From Pelodictyon phaeoclathratiforme BU-1 (lineage in GTDB: Bacteria > Bacteroidota > Chlorobiia > Chlorobiales > Chlorobiaceae), in assembly GCF_000020645.1 (NCBI RefSeq), contig NC_011060.1:2866501-2930500 (forward strand): DNA of 64,000 nucleotides, written 5' to 3'. Each line of letters begins with the position of its first letter. Positions within the stretch are counted from its first letter, which is position 1. A program made the position numbers and the translations under genes. The notes under the pieces were generated by a model. That model searched no databases. It was not told the DNA's origin and worked only from the letters and a program-made list of their open reading frames with translations. Below are positions 26,402 to 35,733 of this stretch, piece by piece.

Positions 26402-27022
26402 TTATTCAATATCGATATGCACCTCATTACGCCGCAAAAACGGAAGCGTCCATGGAGGATCGTAACTTGCTGCCCGAGGCTGAGAGAGCACCCTGAACCT
26501 TTTCTTCTCAAGCCACTCCGTCAACTTCCCTGCATAGTTCCGCAGGTTGCTTTCGGAATGCAGGCCCGAATAACAAATAACGCCAACTTTTTTGCCTTGC
26601 ACAGAACGGAGTTTTACCGCCGGATCAAGCGGTACGGGAAGTGATTCAAGCGTTGATCCTTCAGGCATCACAAAGGCCATCACCCATGCGCTTCCCCTCT
26701 TTTCCTGAAGCACCGGTGCGGTCATGGAGATTTTTTCACTGACCTGCTCCTGAAGTACAGGAGCTGTCATCGAGAGCTTCTCTTTTGAGCGGTTTTTACC
26801 AAAAATATATCCGGCAAGACGGCTGAAGCCCGGCGCTCCTGTCTGCCCGTATGCACCCTCAATAACAGTCTCGGCAACAATCATCTCACCATATTGCCTG
26901 ACCTCAATATCCCCATGCTGCTCAAGCACTTTGAACGGCGGCTCACTCGCCGTACGCTTTCCCAAAACCGAACAGCCAGCAAGCATCAAACTTGTCATCA
27001 GCAGCAGCGACAACCCTCCCAT
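26402..27022 (-). CDS. SOUL-family haem-binding lipoprotein
   Basis: 206 aa from the ATG at 27022, preceded by GGGGAGGATT. The frame is open to 27577, but that upstream part is antisense to ruvX. The N-terminus ends in a lipobox (LMLAGCSVL), so it is a lipid-anchored envelope protein. The SOUL domain shows VRQYGEMIVAET and the MTAPV motif twice in close succession (LSMTAPVLQE and ISMTAPVLQE), a doubling also seen in other bacterial members. SOUL proteins bind haem or tetrapyrroles with unclear function, which is plausible in a bacteriochlorophyll producer. Confidence 0.88.
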   Translation of the reverse strand: MGGLSLLLMTSLMLAGCSVLGKRTASEPPFKVLEQHGDIEVRQYGEMIVAETVIEGAYGQTGAPGFSRLAGYIFGKNRSKEKLSMTAPVLQEQVSEKISMTAPVLQEKRGSAWVMAFVMPEGSTLESLPVPLDPAVKLRSVQGKKVGVICYSGLHSESNLRNYAGKLTEWLEKKRFRVLSQPRAASYDPPWTLPFLRRNEVHIDIE

Positions 27023-27277
27023 AATAATCCTCCCCTGAAATACATTGTTCTTCAAACCAGTCACCCAAGAGGAACAATCATATGGAAGAAAAGGTTTGAA
27101 AATTGTCTCTCCATTATTGATGAGCGATTCAAGCATAAAGCTGTTCGCCATCAGAGAGAAAACGATAGCAAAGAGGGAGCGCACGGTTCCCTTGAGAAAG
27201 TTGCTATATTTTATGGTCGCAAAAAGCGCTTCAAGGCAAGGAAGAAGAACCGTGATTAATCGAAGAAAAATTCGTCT

Positions 27278-27715
27278 ATGCGCCTGACTCCAAAAAAAAG
27301 GGTGGTCGCCATCGACTACGGAACAAAGCGCATCGGAATGGCCCAGAGCGATCCCCTCTGGCTTTTCGCGCAGCCGGTCGGAACCTTTGACCGCGCCGGA
27401 CTCTCCAAAGCGCTCGGTACCATGATACAGTCCGATGATATTGCTCTCGTCATTGTCGGCTACCCGCTCAGCGAAAATGGCGAAAAAAACGCCATGACCG
27501 GTGTGATTGACCGCTTTCTGGAGACACTTCATGAGGAGTTCCCCCAACTGAGGATTGAAACCCTTGATGAGCACCATTCATCGAAGGATGCACGCAGTAT
27601 CCTCGTCGCATCCGGAAAATCAAGAAAGGTGCGGCAACAGAAGGGGCGGGTCGACAGCGCAGCAGCCTGTATCCTGCTCAGAGAATACCTTGAAAACCAG
27701 GAAAATGAGCGCTAA
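27278..27715 (+). CDS. ruvX: Holliday junction resolvase-like RuvX/YqgF
   Basis: 145 aa, RNase H-like fold. The opening VVAIDYGTKRIGMAQSD holds the first catalytic aspartate; LDEHHSSKDA and VDSAAACILLREYL hold the later acidic residues. YqgF is needed for 16S rRNA 5'-end maturation in E. coli and was predicted as a junction resolvase. It may be co-transcribed with pyrE, 110 bases downstream. Confidence 0.93.
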   Translation: MRLTPKKRVVAIDYGTKRIGMAQSDPLWLFAQPVGTFDRAGLSKALGTMIQSDDIALVIVGYPLSENGEKNAMTGVIDRFLETLHEEFPQLRIETLDEHHSSKDARSILVASGKSRKVRQQKGRVDSAAACILLREYLENQENER

Positions 27716-27825
27716 AGAGGCACACTCCGGAGAGCAGTTCCAATGAAACGTTTTTCCTTTAGCTTTTGGAAGCGGCTTCTGTATCTTTACCATTTTAAGC
27801 AACTCTTTACAGGACAACTTCAACC

Positions 27826-28392
27826 ATGCTTGACGTTTTCAAGACAACCGGCGCCCTGCTTGATGGCCACTTCAGGTTGACCTCCGGCCGCCACAGCAAT
27901 GCCTACTTTCAGTGCGCAAAGGTTCTGCAACATCCGGAACACCTGACGGCAGTATGCAGCAAAATTGCAGAACATTTCACCGGCAAGGGAGTCGAAACGG
28001 TCATCTCTCCTGCAATCGGCGGCATTGTGGTTGGCACGGAGGTGGGACGACAGCTCGGTGTCAAAACGATCTTTGCTGAACGCAAGGAGGGGGTTATGTC
28101 CATCCGCCGGGGCTTCACGCTGGAACCCGGTGAACGGGTACTGGTTATCGAGGATGTCATCACCACCGGCGGCTCGGTTGCCGAGGTGATTGAACTGATC
28201 AAGAGCGCTGGCGCATCACTTGTCGGGGTTGGCTCGGTGGTTGACCGCAGCAACGGACGTGTTAAGCTTGCTGACGACCATTTTTCAGTCCTTTCGATGG
28301 AGGTGATCAGCTATACTCCCGAAGAGTGCCCTCTCTGCAAGGAGGGTGTACCAATCGACGCTCCCGGAAGCAGGGCAAACAAGCAAAACTAA
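27826..28392 (+). CDS. pyrE: Orotate phosphoribosyltransferase
   Basis: 188 aa. The PRPP-binding motif is VLVIEDVITTGGSVAEV. The orotate site region is near the N-terminus (LTSGRHSNAYFQCAKVL), and the flexible loop has AERKEGVMSIRRGF. It makes orotidine-5-phosphate in pyrimidine synthesis. A pair of cysteines occurs near the C-terminus (ECPLCKEG). Five bases separate its stop from tyrA. Confidence 0.95.
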   Translation: MLDVFKTTGALLDGHFRLTSGRHSNAYFQCAKVLQHPEHLTAVCSKIAEHFTGKGVETVISPAIGGIVVGTEVGRQLGVKTIFAERKEGVMSIRRGFTLEPGERVLVIEDVITTGGSVAEVIELIKSAGASLVGVGSVVDRSNGRVKLADDHFSVLSMEVISYTPEECPLCKEGVPIDAPGSRANKQN

Positions 28393-28396
28393 CGGC

Positions 28397-29266
28397 ATGA
28401 GTGTGGATTCACCTATCAGGAGCATCTCATTTATCGGCCTCGGATTGCTTGGCATGTCGCTGTTGCAGGCCATAAAGCGCTCTCCGCTGGCCCTTGAAAG
28501 CGATATTTTCTTCCAGGGGTTCGACCCGAACTTTTCTGACGGCGACCGCGAAAGCGTTGAATCGCTTGGAGTTGACCGCTTCACTGATGACAAAAAAACA
28601 CTCTATCAGGCTGACCTGATCATTCTTTCTGCTCCGGTAGAGATCAATATTGCCCTGCTCGATGAGATCAGCCAGCTTGCTCCACCCACGACATTGGTCA
28701 GCGATGTCTCAAGCACCAAGTCGCTCATCGCCCGCCGGGCCCGGGAGCTCGGACTCCCTTTTCTCGGTATGCACCCGATGGCTGGCAAGGAGCAGCAGGG
28801 GTACCGCGAAAGCAATGCAGAGCTTTTGCAGGGACGCCGCATTATCCTCTGTGACGACAACAATCTGCTTGCAGGCGACAAAGCGGCTTTTCTTGTTGCA
28901 TTGCTTGAATCAGCAGGCTGCACAACGCTCTTGATGACCCCGGAAGAGCATGACCGGGTCATTGCAAAAATAAGCCATCTGCCCCAACTGCTTTCGACAC
29001 TGCTGATGACCTGGTGCGGAGATTCAATCAGTAAATCCGGACCCGGCTTCGCCACGCTTGCACGGCTGGCAGGAAGTTCGTGGGATATCTGGCGAGACAT
29101 CATCGCCACGAACAGCGACAACATTGCAGATGAACTTGAACGCTTTTCCCGAGAACTTGACCTGCTCTCGCACGAGGTGCGAAAACATGACCTTGAGCAG
29201 CTTGAATCGCGCTTCAATGAGGCCAATCGGCTCTATCAAACCCTTAAAGAGATGAACCGGCCATGA
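28397..29266 (+). CDS. tyrA: Prephenate dehydrogenase
   Basis: 289 aa from the ATG at 28397; the frame extends back into pyrE, which is rejected. The NAD-binding fingerprint [13 protein letters not shown] is at the start. The catalytic histidine lies in [15 protein letters not shown], and the second substrate-binding histidine in [11 protein letters not shown]. It converts prephenate to 4-hydroxyphenylpyruvate for tyrosine. No chorismate mutase or ACT domain is attached. The stop overlaps nadK as ATGA. Confidence 0.93.
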
Positions 29267-30129
29267 AATTCGCCATTGTTGTCAATGTTACAAGGCAGAA
29301 CGCACTCGATCTTGCCCGCAATCTCGCCTTATGGCTTGACGAACGAAAAGTTGCCTATATTTTTGAAAGCCTTTCGGCTGAAAAACTGCAGACCGATAAT
29401 TCGGCGCCAATCGAGGAGCTCAACAAACACTGTGATGCCTTTATCTCACTTGGAGGCGACGGCACACTGCTCTTTACCTCACATTACGCCGTAACAAAAC
29501 CGGTTATCGGGGTCAATGTCGGCTACCTCGGTTTTTTGACCGAGTTTACCCAGGCGGAGATGTTCACGGCTATAGAACGAGTGCTGAACGGAAGCAACAC
29601 CATCCATACCCGATCTCAACTTGATGCGACCGTGTTGATCGATAATGAGGTTCAGCATCTTCGTGCACTGAATGACGTCGTTATCGAAAAAGGGGCCTAT
29701 CCGCGTATTCCGACCTTTATCATAAAACTCGATGGCGAGCTGCTCAGCTCTTATCGGGCAGACGGAATCATTATTGCCACGTCGACCGGCTCAACGGCAT
29801 ACTCCATGTCGGCCGGTGGCCCGATCATCGCGCCGAAATCGAGTGTCTTTGTGATCACACCGATATGCCCGCACATGCTGACCGTCCGGCCAATCGTTAT
29901 CAGCGACGAAAAAATCATTGAGGTATCGGTTGATGCACCCGACGGCTCTTTCCCCCTGAACTGCGACGGTAATCTAAAAAAAATGCTTGATCCTCAGGAG
30001 AGCATCACAGTCCGAAAATCGACTGTGGCGATCAATCTTGTCGCCAATGAAAACCGCGATTACTGTGAAATCCTGCGCACAAAACTGCTCTGGGGGCGCG
30101 AGCATAATTTCGGAACAATTGACAGTTGA
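29263..30129 (+). CDS. nadK: NAD kinase
   Basis: 288 aa. The signature [12 protein letters not shown] and the NE/D motif region ([10 protein letters not shown]) are present, followed by the glycine-rich [20 protein letters not shown]. It phosphorylates NAD to NADP with ATP or polyphosphate. It overlaps tyrA by four bases, so the two are translationally coupled. A repeat-rich spacer follows. Confidence 0.96.
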
Positions 30130-30189
30130 CAATCGACAGTTCACAACTCTCCATTATCACATTGTCCATTATCATTTATCCTTTGTCCA
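30117..30189. repeat. Degenerate short tandem repeats in an intergenic spacer
   Basis: Two small repeat families lie side by side. The first has units like TTGACAGT, TTGACAAT and TCGACAGTTCACAA (30119-30145). The second has units like CCATTATCA, CATTGTCCATTATCA and CCTTTGTCCATTG (30150-30190). They share parts as inverted copies (GACAATCG against CATTGTCC). Similar degenerate arrays are known from intergenic regions of several phyla. The last unit carries the start codon of the next gene. Confidence 0.55.
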
Positions 30190-31668
30190 TTGAACAGCAT
30201 CAGTTCCGATTCGCTCTACCACCTCCTCGGCATTCCTTCTGACACTCCGCTGCTCATTGAGGAGATGTGCAAGAGGCTAAGGCCGGTTATCTATCCGGCA
30301 CCTGATCTTTCGCCCCGGCTCGAACGTTTTTGCTCCGCACTCGCCGCAGCCATGCACGCTTTGGGAATCGCCGTTCTTTCACAGGAGGAGGCTTCAGGGG
30401 ATGACGGACGTTTCGCTCCGGGCACCGTTATTCTCGCTCCGGGATATTTCCCTGACAGCCTGCTGGCTATCAACCGGGTCACAACACTGTACAACAACAT
30501 CATCGTCGGGATCTACGACGAACCCGCTCCGCTCAGCCCGGAATCTCTCCCCCAGGAGCGCCTCGACGCCATTGTCGGCAGGCTTGCACGAGATATGGTG
30601 CATATCCTCATCTTTGTCGCCGACCACTCGTGGAGCATCTGCACCATGAACGGCGGAGTGGTCAACTTCAATACGCCGCTTCCCTGCCTTGAGGATGTCC
30701 GAAACACACTGGTGCCAAAACTGACGGCACAGGTTGTTCCGCCAAGGGGTGAAGAGCTTGACATACAACACGGAGCACTGCAGAGCGGGAGTGCGGAGTT
30801 TGAGGCCATAGCGAAGGATTTTCTGGAGTGCAGCGCCCTGTGGAGCAAGAACGCCTGCCTCTTGACGCATACCTCAACCGAGGGACTCGAATACCGCAGC
30901 AACTTTTACAAACGCATTGTTGCCCGCTATCTCGACCAGCGAAGCGGCATGAGCTACGGCTTCTTTGCCCGCCAATTACCGGTTACCGTAAAGCCCGCCC
31001 TTGTTCTTGGCGAGTCGGCATCAACAGATCATCGTGGAGAGAATGAGTCGGATAGGGTCAGAATCCGGGTACTGGGACGCACCATGCTCGTTCCGGTACC
31101 ACAGGTACGCGTCATGACAACCAGGTCGGGATGCAGAAAAAATCATCTTGAAGCAAAGAGTGATCTGGTGGAAATCGGGCTGATACAGCGCAACGGAAGG
31201 GGACGCGCATACCTGAAAACCCCGATGGGGTGCCCGCCGGAAATTGTTGCCAAGCCCTCCTTCGACACCCTCACCATTCTGGCACATGCTCTTGGCAATG
31301 CCCTGACGGCAAGTATCCTGATGACGCTCAGGCCAGAAGCGAGCTTCCCCCTTCATCTTGCCCAATTCGGGGCTTCGATGACGCACTGGCATGATTATCC
31401 ATCAATCGAACTGCTGCCCGAAGGCTATCATCTGCATGGGGAAAACAACCCTCCTGTCGCCTGCTCAACACCACAGTCGGCGGCATACAGCCTTCTTGGC
31501 AAAATAGCCGCACTTGAAATTGCCCTTGAGCAGGGAACAACCTATAGGGGAGACGTGCATGTTGAGCCCTGTCACGGCACCAACATTGTCGGTATTCTCT
31601 CACTTGCCGAGACGGCTGGGCTCATGAACCCGGCCCTCACACCGGATTTCGCAGAGGAAGAGCCCTGA
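30190..31668 (+). CDS. 492-aa protein of unknown function
   Basis: No family recognised. Cytoplasmic by appearance: no signal peptide or membrane helix. Regions that look structured are an alpha/beta-like part (GTVILAPGYFPDSLLAINRV, NNIIVGIYDEP) and a histidine- and aspartate-bearing C-terminal half (HLAQFGASMTHWHDYPSIE, YHLHGENNPP, HVEPCHGTNIVG). That half could hold a metal or active site. The start appears to be a TTG at 30190 inside a repeat, with no Shine-Dalgarno. No ATG occurs before about residue 26, so the true start may be later. Composition matches neighbouring core genes. Confidence 0.7.
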   Translation: MNSISSDSLYHLLGIPSDTPLLIEEMCKRLRPVIYPAPDLSPRLERFCSALAAAMHALGIAVLSQEEASGDDGRFAPGTVILAPGYFPDSLLAINRVTTLYNNIIVGIYDEPAPLSPESLPQERLDAIVGRLARDMVHILIFVADHSWSICTMNGGVVNFNTPLPCLEDVRNTLVPKLTAQVVPPRGEELDIQHGALQSGSAEFEAIAKDFLECSALWSKNACLLTHTSTEGLEYRSNFYKRIVARYLDQRSGMSYGFFARQLPVTVKPALVLGESASTDHRGENESDRVRIRVLGRTMLVPVPQVRVMTTRSGCRKNHLEAKSDLVEIGLIQRNGRGRAYLKTPMGCPPEIVAKPSFDTLTILAHALGNALTASILMTLRPEASFPLHLAQFGASMTHWHDYPSIELLPEGYHLHGENNPPVACSTPQSAAYSLLGKIAALEIALEQGTTYRGDVHVEPCHGTNIVGILSLAETAGLMNPALTPDFAEEEP

Positions 31669-31672
31669 AGAG

Positions 31673-32224
31673 TCACTCCTCCTCAACACGACACTCAATG
31701 TAGGGCCATTTACCCTGTCGGATGAGAATCATTTCGACCAACTCCCGCACACACCCTTTTCCCCCTTCATACCCCGAGATATAACCAACCCTGTGCCGGA
31801 GATAATCAACGCCGTCAATAGCTGTTGCAGGCAAACCGACTTTTGACAGCACGGCAACATCACCCACATCATCACCGATATAGGCGCACTCCTCATCGGA
31901 AAGATTGTGGCGCTGGAGAAATGCCTCATAAGAATAGAGCAGATTTTCCCCGTTAAGGTAGAGATCCTCTACACCAAGCGCTTCAAGCAGGGGACGATAC
32001 CCTTCAGCTTCTCTTTCCGACAGAACGGCAATATGTATGCCCTGCTTCAGAGCCTCCTTAATGGCAACAGCATCCCTGACCGAGATGGAACAGATCTCTC
32101 CTCCATTACTGTCGAAGGTAATACGGCTGCCGTTCAGGACACCGTCAATCGGAAAAACAAGCGCCCGTACCGCACTGAGTGCCTCTTCAATTCTTGATGT
32201 TGGATCAGCTTGCGAAGGCTGCAT
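31673..32224 (-). CDS. KdsC-like HAD protein lacking the nucleophile
   Basis: 183 aa from the ATG at 32224, a normal KdsC length; a GTG at 32290 overlapping kdsA is the alternative. It follows kdsA, the position expected for the 3-deoxy-D-manno-octulosonate-8-phosphate phosphatase. The HAD motif that should read DxDG is VFPIDGVLNG: the first, nucleophilic aspartate is proline. The later GDDVGDVAVL motif is kept, but the lysine motif (usually GxxxK) is not evident in LYLNGENLL. It therefore may no longer be a phosphatase and could instead be regulatory. Confidence 0.78.
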   Translation of the reverse strand: MQPSQADPTSRIEEALSAVRALVFPIDGVLNGSRITFDSNGGEICSISVRDAVAIKEALKQGIHIAVLSEREAEGYRPLLEALGVEDLYLNGENLLYSYEAFLQRHNLSDEECAYIGDDVGDVAVLSKVGLPATAIDGVDYLRHRVGYISGYEGGKGCVRELVEMILIRQGKWPYIECRVEEE

Positions 32225-32262
32225 CCCGAAATATTGAAAACCTTCCAAGAGCGTATGATGTT

Positions 32263-33093
32263 TTAGAGTGAATGAAGAGCGTGCACACACCGGTAAAGAT
32301 GGAGCAGTTGTTTAACCATCGTACTGAAATCAGCCAGTGGAATCTGGGTAGCCGCATCCGAGAGGGCTTTTGAAGGATCCGGATGAATCTCAAAAAAGAG
32401 TCCGTTCACACCGGCGGCAACCGCTGCCCTGGCAAGAGGCAGTACATACTGACGTTCTCCTCCCGAAACCCCCTGGCCTGCTGCAGGCAGTTGAAGGCTG
32501 TGCGTCGCATCATAAAGCACCGGATAGCCCGACTCCGCCATCTTTGCCAGCCCCCTGAAATCGACAACAAGGTTATGATAGCCAAAACTTGATCCCCTTT
32601 CGGTCAGCATGACCCTCTTGTTGCCCGTCTCGACAACCTTGGCGGCAGCAAGCGCCATATCCTCAGGGGCCATAAACTGCCCTTTCTTGATATTGACCGC
32701 AAGACCACTCTCTCCGGCAGCAACAAGAAGCTCCGTCTGACGACAGAGAAATGCCGGTATCTGCAGCACATCAACATAACGGGCAGCAAGCGCAACCTCC
32801 TTTGTTTCATGCACATCCGTAATTACTGGCATCCCATAGTCCTGGCGAATTTCAGCAAGCACTTCGAGCGCCTCGATGTCACCAATCCCGGTAAAAGATC
32901 TCCCGGAGGTGCGATTTGCCTTGCGGTAAGAGCCCTTGAAAATAAAATGAACTCCCTGCTCCCGGCTTATGCGCTGCAACTCATCAGCCGTCTGCAGAGC
33001 CATTGCCCGACTTTCGATCAGACAGGGGCCTGCTATGAAGAGCGGCATATTGTCATCAGGGAGTGAGAGTGAACCAATTGAGAACTTTTCCAC
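32263..33093 (-). CDS. kdsA: 3-deoxy-D-manno-octulosonate-8-phosphate synthase
   Basis: 276 aa. Family motifs: FIAGPCLIESRAMAL at the start, KGSYRKANRTSGRSFTG for phosphoenolpyruvate and arabinose-5-phosphate binding, and PVITDVHE, ERGSSFGYHNLVVD and DATHSLQLP later. It forms KDO-8-phosphate for the lipopolysaccharide core. The downstream partner (KdsC position) is degenerate. Divergent from the clpB-like gene. Confidence 0.96.
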   Translation of the reverse strand: MEKFSIGSLSLPDDNMPLFIAGPCLIESRAMALQTADELQRISREQGVHFIFKGSYRKANRTSGRSFTGIGDIEALEVLAEIRQDYGMPVITDVHETKEVALAARYVDVLQIPAFLCRQTELLVAAGESGLAVNIKKGQFMAPEDMALAAAKVVETGNKRVMLTERGSSFGYHNLVVDFRGLAKMAESGYPVLYDATHSLQLPAAGQGVSGGERQYVLPLARAAVAAGVNGLFFEIHPDPSKALSDAATQIPLADFSTMVKQLLHLYRCVHALHSL

Positions 33094-33214
33094 GTTGTTA
33101 TCCGTTACTCTTTTTTCAGGTTAAAATGGGTGGAGATGATGACTTTGATCTTTTTGTGCCTAAATTTACAACAATAAATTCTTATTCACACTCCGTAATC
33201 AAACGCGAAATAGT

Positions 33215-34537
33215 ATGAGCACCGCTGACACGAAACAACGGTTGGATGAGATCGAAAAACAGCTTGCAAATCTTGTGGAAGAGCAGACCGTCATCAAGGC
33301 AAAATGGGATAGCGAAAAAGAGCTGATTCAGTCATCGCGCAGCCTGAAGTCGCAGCTCGAAGAGCTGCGTGTGCAGGCCGAGGAGTTCGAACGGCAGGGG
33401 GACTATGGCAAGGTTGCCGAGATCCGTTATGGCAAAACCGTCGCCATCGAGCGCCAGATCGAGGAAAACCGCCTCAAAATTGAAGCAAAAAAAGCATCCG
33501 GCGATCTCATCATGAAAGAGGAGATTGACGCCGAAGACATTGCCGATATCGTCTCGAAATGGACCGGTATTCCCCTCAGCAAGATGCTCCAGTCAGACCG
33601 CCAGAAACTCCTGCTGATTGAAGATGAGCTGCACAAGCGGGTGATCGGGCAGGAAGAAGCGGTCACTGCAGTCAGCGAAGCGGTCAAGCGCTCACGGGCA
33701 GGAATGGGCGACGACAAACGGCCAATAGGCTCTTTTATCTTTCTCGGCCCGACCGGCGTTGGAAAAACCGAACTGGCGCGTACACTTGCAGACTATCTGT
33801 TTGATGACGAAGATGCCATGATACGCATCGACATGAGCGAATACATGGAAGCGCATACCGTCAGCCGCCTGGTGGGCGCTCCTCCCGGCTACGTCGGCTA
33901 TGAGGAGGGTGGACAACTCACCGAAGCGGTACGCAGGAAACCTTTTGCTGTTGTCCTGCTCGACGAAATCGAGAAAGCACATCCCGATGTCTTCAACATT
34001 CTTCTGCAGATTCTTGATGATGGACGACTCACCGACAGCAAGGGACGGACAGTGAATTTCAAGAACACCATTATCATCATGACGAGCAACATCGGTGCAC
34101 AGCTTATCCAGTCTGAAATGGAGATGATGGAGGGAGCAAACCGGGAGATCATGCTTTCCGGCCTGCAGGAAAAACTCTTCCAGCTCCTGAAGCAGAAGGT
34201 TAAGCCGGAGTTTCTCAACCGCATCGATGAGGTTATCCTCTTTACGCCGCTCACCAGGGAGGACTTGAAAAAGATTGTGCTGATCCAGTTCGACCGCATC
34301 AAGGAGATGGCAATGCGGCAGCATATCAACCTGACAATCTCTGAACCGGCCATCCAGTGGTTTGCCAATGCAGGGTTCGACCCGGCCTTCGGCGCCCGAC
34401 CGCTCAAACGGGTAATGCAGCGCAAAATTACCAACCGTGTTTCAGCGCTCATTCTTTCAGGGGAAATTGAGGAGGGGGATGAGGTTGCCATCGACATTGC
34501 CGACGGCGAACTCACCATTATGAAAGCGGTCGTTTGA
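33215..34537 (+). CDS. ClpB-type protein with only middle domain and second ATPase domain
   Basis: 440 aa, half the length of ClpB. It begins inside the coiled-coil M domain (TKQRLDEIEKQLANL). It continues through the linker VSKWTGIPLSKMLQSD to a complete AAA+ NBD2: Walker A LGPTGVGKTELARTL, the pore loop GAPPGYVGYEEGG, Walker B VVLLDEIEKAHPD, sensor 1 TSN and sensor 2 GARPLKR. The N-domain and NBD1 are absent; the 121 bases upstream hold no trace of them. The intact frame with its own start suggests a working half-protein, perhaps paired with a separately encoded N-terminal half. Confidence 0.9.
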   Translation: MSTADTKQRLDEIEKQLANLVEEQTVIKAKWDSEKELIQSSRSLKSQLEELRVQAEEFERQGDYGKVAEIRYGKTVAIERQIEENRLKIEAKKASGDLIMKEEIDAEDIADIVSKWTGIPLSKMLQSDRQKLLLIEDELHKRVIGQEEAVTAVSEAVKRSRAGMGDDKRPIGSFIFLGPTGVGKTELARTLADYLFDDEDAMIRIDMSEYMEAHTVSRLVGAPPGYVGYEEGGQLTEAVRRKPFAVVLLDEIEKAHPDVFNILLQILDDGRLTDSKGRTVNFKNTIIIMTSNIGAQLIQSEMEMMEGANREIMLSGLQEKLFQLLKQKVKPEFLNRIDEVILFTPLTREDLKKIVLIQFDRIKEMAMRQHINLTISEPAIQWFANAGFDPAFGARPLKRVMQRKITNRVSALILSGEIEEGDEVAIDIADGELTIMKAVV

Positions 34538-34605
34538 AGCCCAAAGAGCTCCACAGGCAGCAGACAAACGGTTAAACAATCTGGTGAAAACTCTCTTCTT
34601 TGCCT

Positions 34606-35733
34606 ATGAACAATAGATCACGGGTGCTGCTGGCATCGTTGCTGCTCCTGCTTCTCTTTCGCATGACAGCATACAGTGCAACACAGCCCGACAGCACCTC
34701 TCTGAAAATCGGCCAGATGCTCATGATCGGCTTCCGGGGGTTCAGCGTTGCTGATGCTCCGGAGATTCGGGCTGATATCAGGGAGCGCCAGATAGGAGGA
34801 GTCGTGCTCTTCGACTACGATGTGCCATCCCATTCCACGTCAAGGAACATCAGCAGTCCGGAGCAACTCGCCCGCCTGACAATGGAGCTGCAGGAGTTGT
34901 CGCAAATTCCGCTCCTGATTGCCATAGACCAGGAGGGAGGAAAGGTCAGCCGCCTCAAGCCAGCCAGGGGATTTCCCTCCAGTGTTTCGGCGGAGCATCT
35001 GGGAGCGCTCAACAACCCCGACAGCACCAGAGCTGCAACCCGGCAATGTGCAAAAACGCTGAAAGCAATGCACATCGGCATGAATCTTTCGCCTGTCGCT
35101 GACCTGAACGTCAATCCTGACAATCCGGTTATCGGCAAACTTGGTCGAAGCTTCTCATCCGACCCTGCAGTGGTGACGGGAAACATCAGCATCATTTGCA
35201 GCCTCTTCCGGGACGAGGGCATTATTCCCGCACTGAAACATTTCCCCGGTCACGGCAGTTCAACCACCGACACGCATCGTGATTTTACCGACATTACAGC
35301 AAGCTGGTCAGAAAAAGAGCTGGAGCCCTACCATGCCCTTATCGCCGCAGGCTATCATGACCCAATCATGACCGCACATGTCTTCAATGGAAAACTCGAC
35401 CCCCTCTACCCGGCAACACTCTCAAAAGCGATCCTCGACGGAGTGCTCCGCACCCGACTCGGCTTCGATGGAGTGATTGTGAGCGACGACTTGCAGATGA
35501 AAGCCATTGCCGACCATTACGGCCTTGAAACGGCCATCCGCTTGGCCATTGAGGCTGGTGTTGACCTGCTGCTCTTTGGAAACAATACCAGCTACGATCC
35601 GGCAATTGCCTCGAAAGCCGCAGCAATCATGCATTCGCTACTGCAGAAAAAGCTCATTACAGAGGAGCGTATCGACCGCTCATACCGAAGAATCATGGAT
35701 CTCAAAGAACGCTATCTCTTCAAATGCAAATGA
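34606..35733 (+). CDS. Glycoside hydrolase family 3 beta-N-acetylhexosaminidase-like
   Basis: 375 aa from the ATG at 34606. A signal peptide (VLLASLLLLLLFRMTAYSAT) directs it to the envelope. NagZ-type motifs are clear: IAIDQEGGKVSRL, the catalytic His-Asp loop KHFPGHGSSTTDTH, and the nucleophile in VIVSDDLQMKAI. Such enzymes remove N-acetylglucosamine from peptidoglycan fragments; many are cytoplasmic, so the signal peptide is notable. The stop overlaps sixA by four bases. Confidence 0.9.
   Translation: MNNRSRVLLASLLLLLLFRMTAYSATQPDSTSLKIGQMLMIGFRGFSVADAPEIRADIRERQIGGVVLFDYDVPSHSTSRNISSPEQLARLTMELQELSQIPLLIAIDQEGGKVSRLKPARGFPSSVSAEHLGALNNPDSTRAATRQCAKTLKAMHIGMNLSPVADLNVNPDNPVIGKLGRSFSSDPAVVTGNISIICSLFRDEGIIPALKHFPGHGSSTTDTHRDFTDITASWSEKELEPYHALIAAGYHDPIMTAHVFNGKLDPLYPATLSKAILDGVLRTRLGFDGVIVSDDLQMKAIADHYGLETAIRLAIEAGVDLLLFGNNTSYDPAIASKAAAIMHSLLQKKLITEERIDRSYRRIMDLKERYLFKCK

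Noticed and set aside
27023..27577. N-terminal extension of the SOUL lipoprotein frame
   Set aside because: It would run antisense through ruvX and put 185 residues ahead of a lipobox; the start at 27022 has a good ribosome site.
27743..27838. Short leader-like frame between ruvX and pyrE
   Set aside because: It overlaps the pyrE start but has no terminator/antiterminator structure that would make it an attenuator leader.
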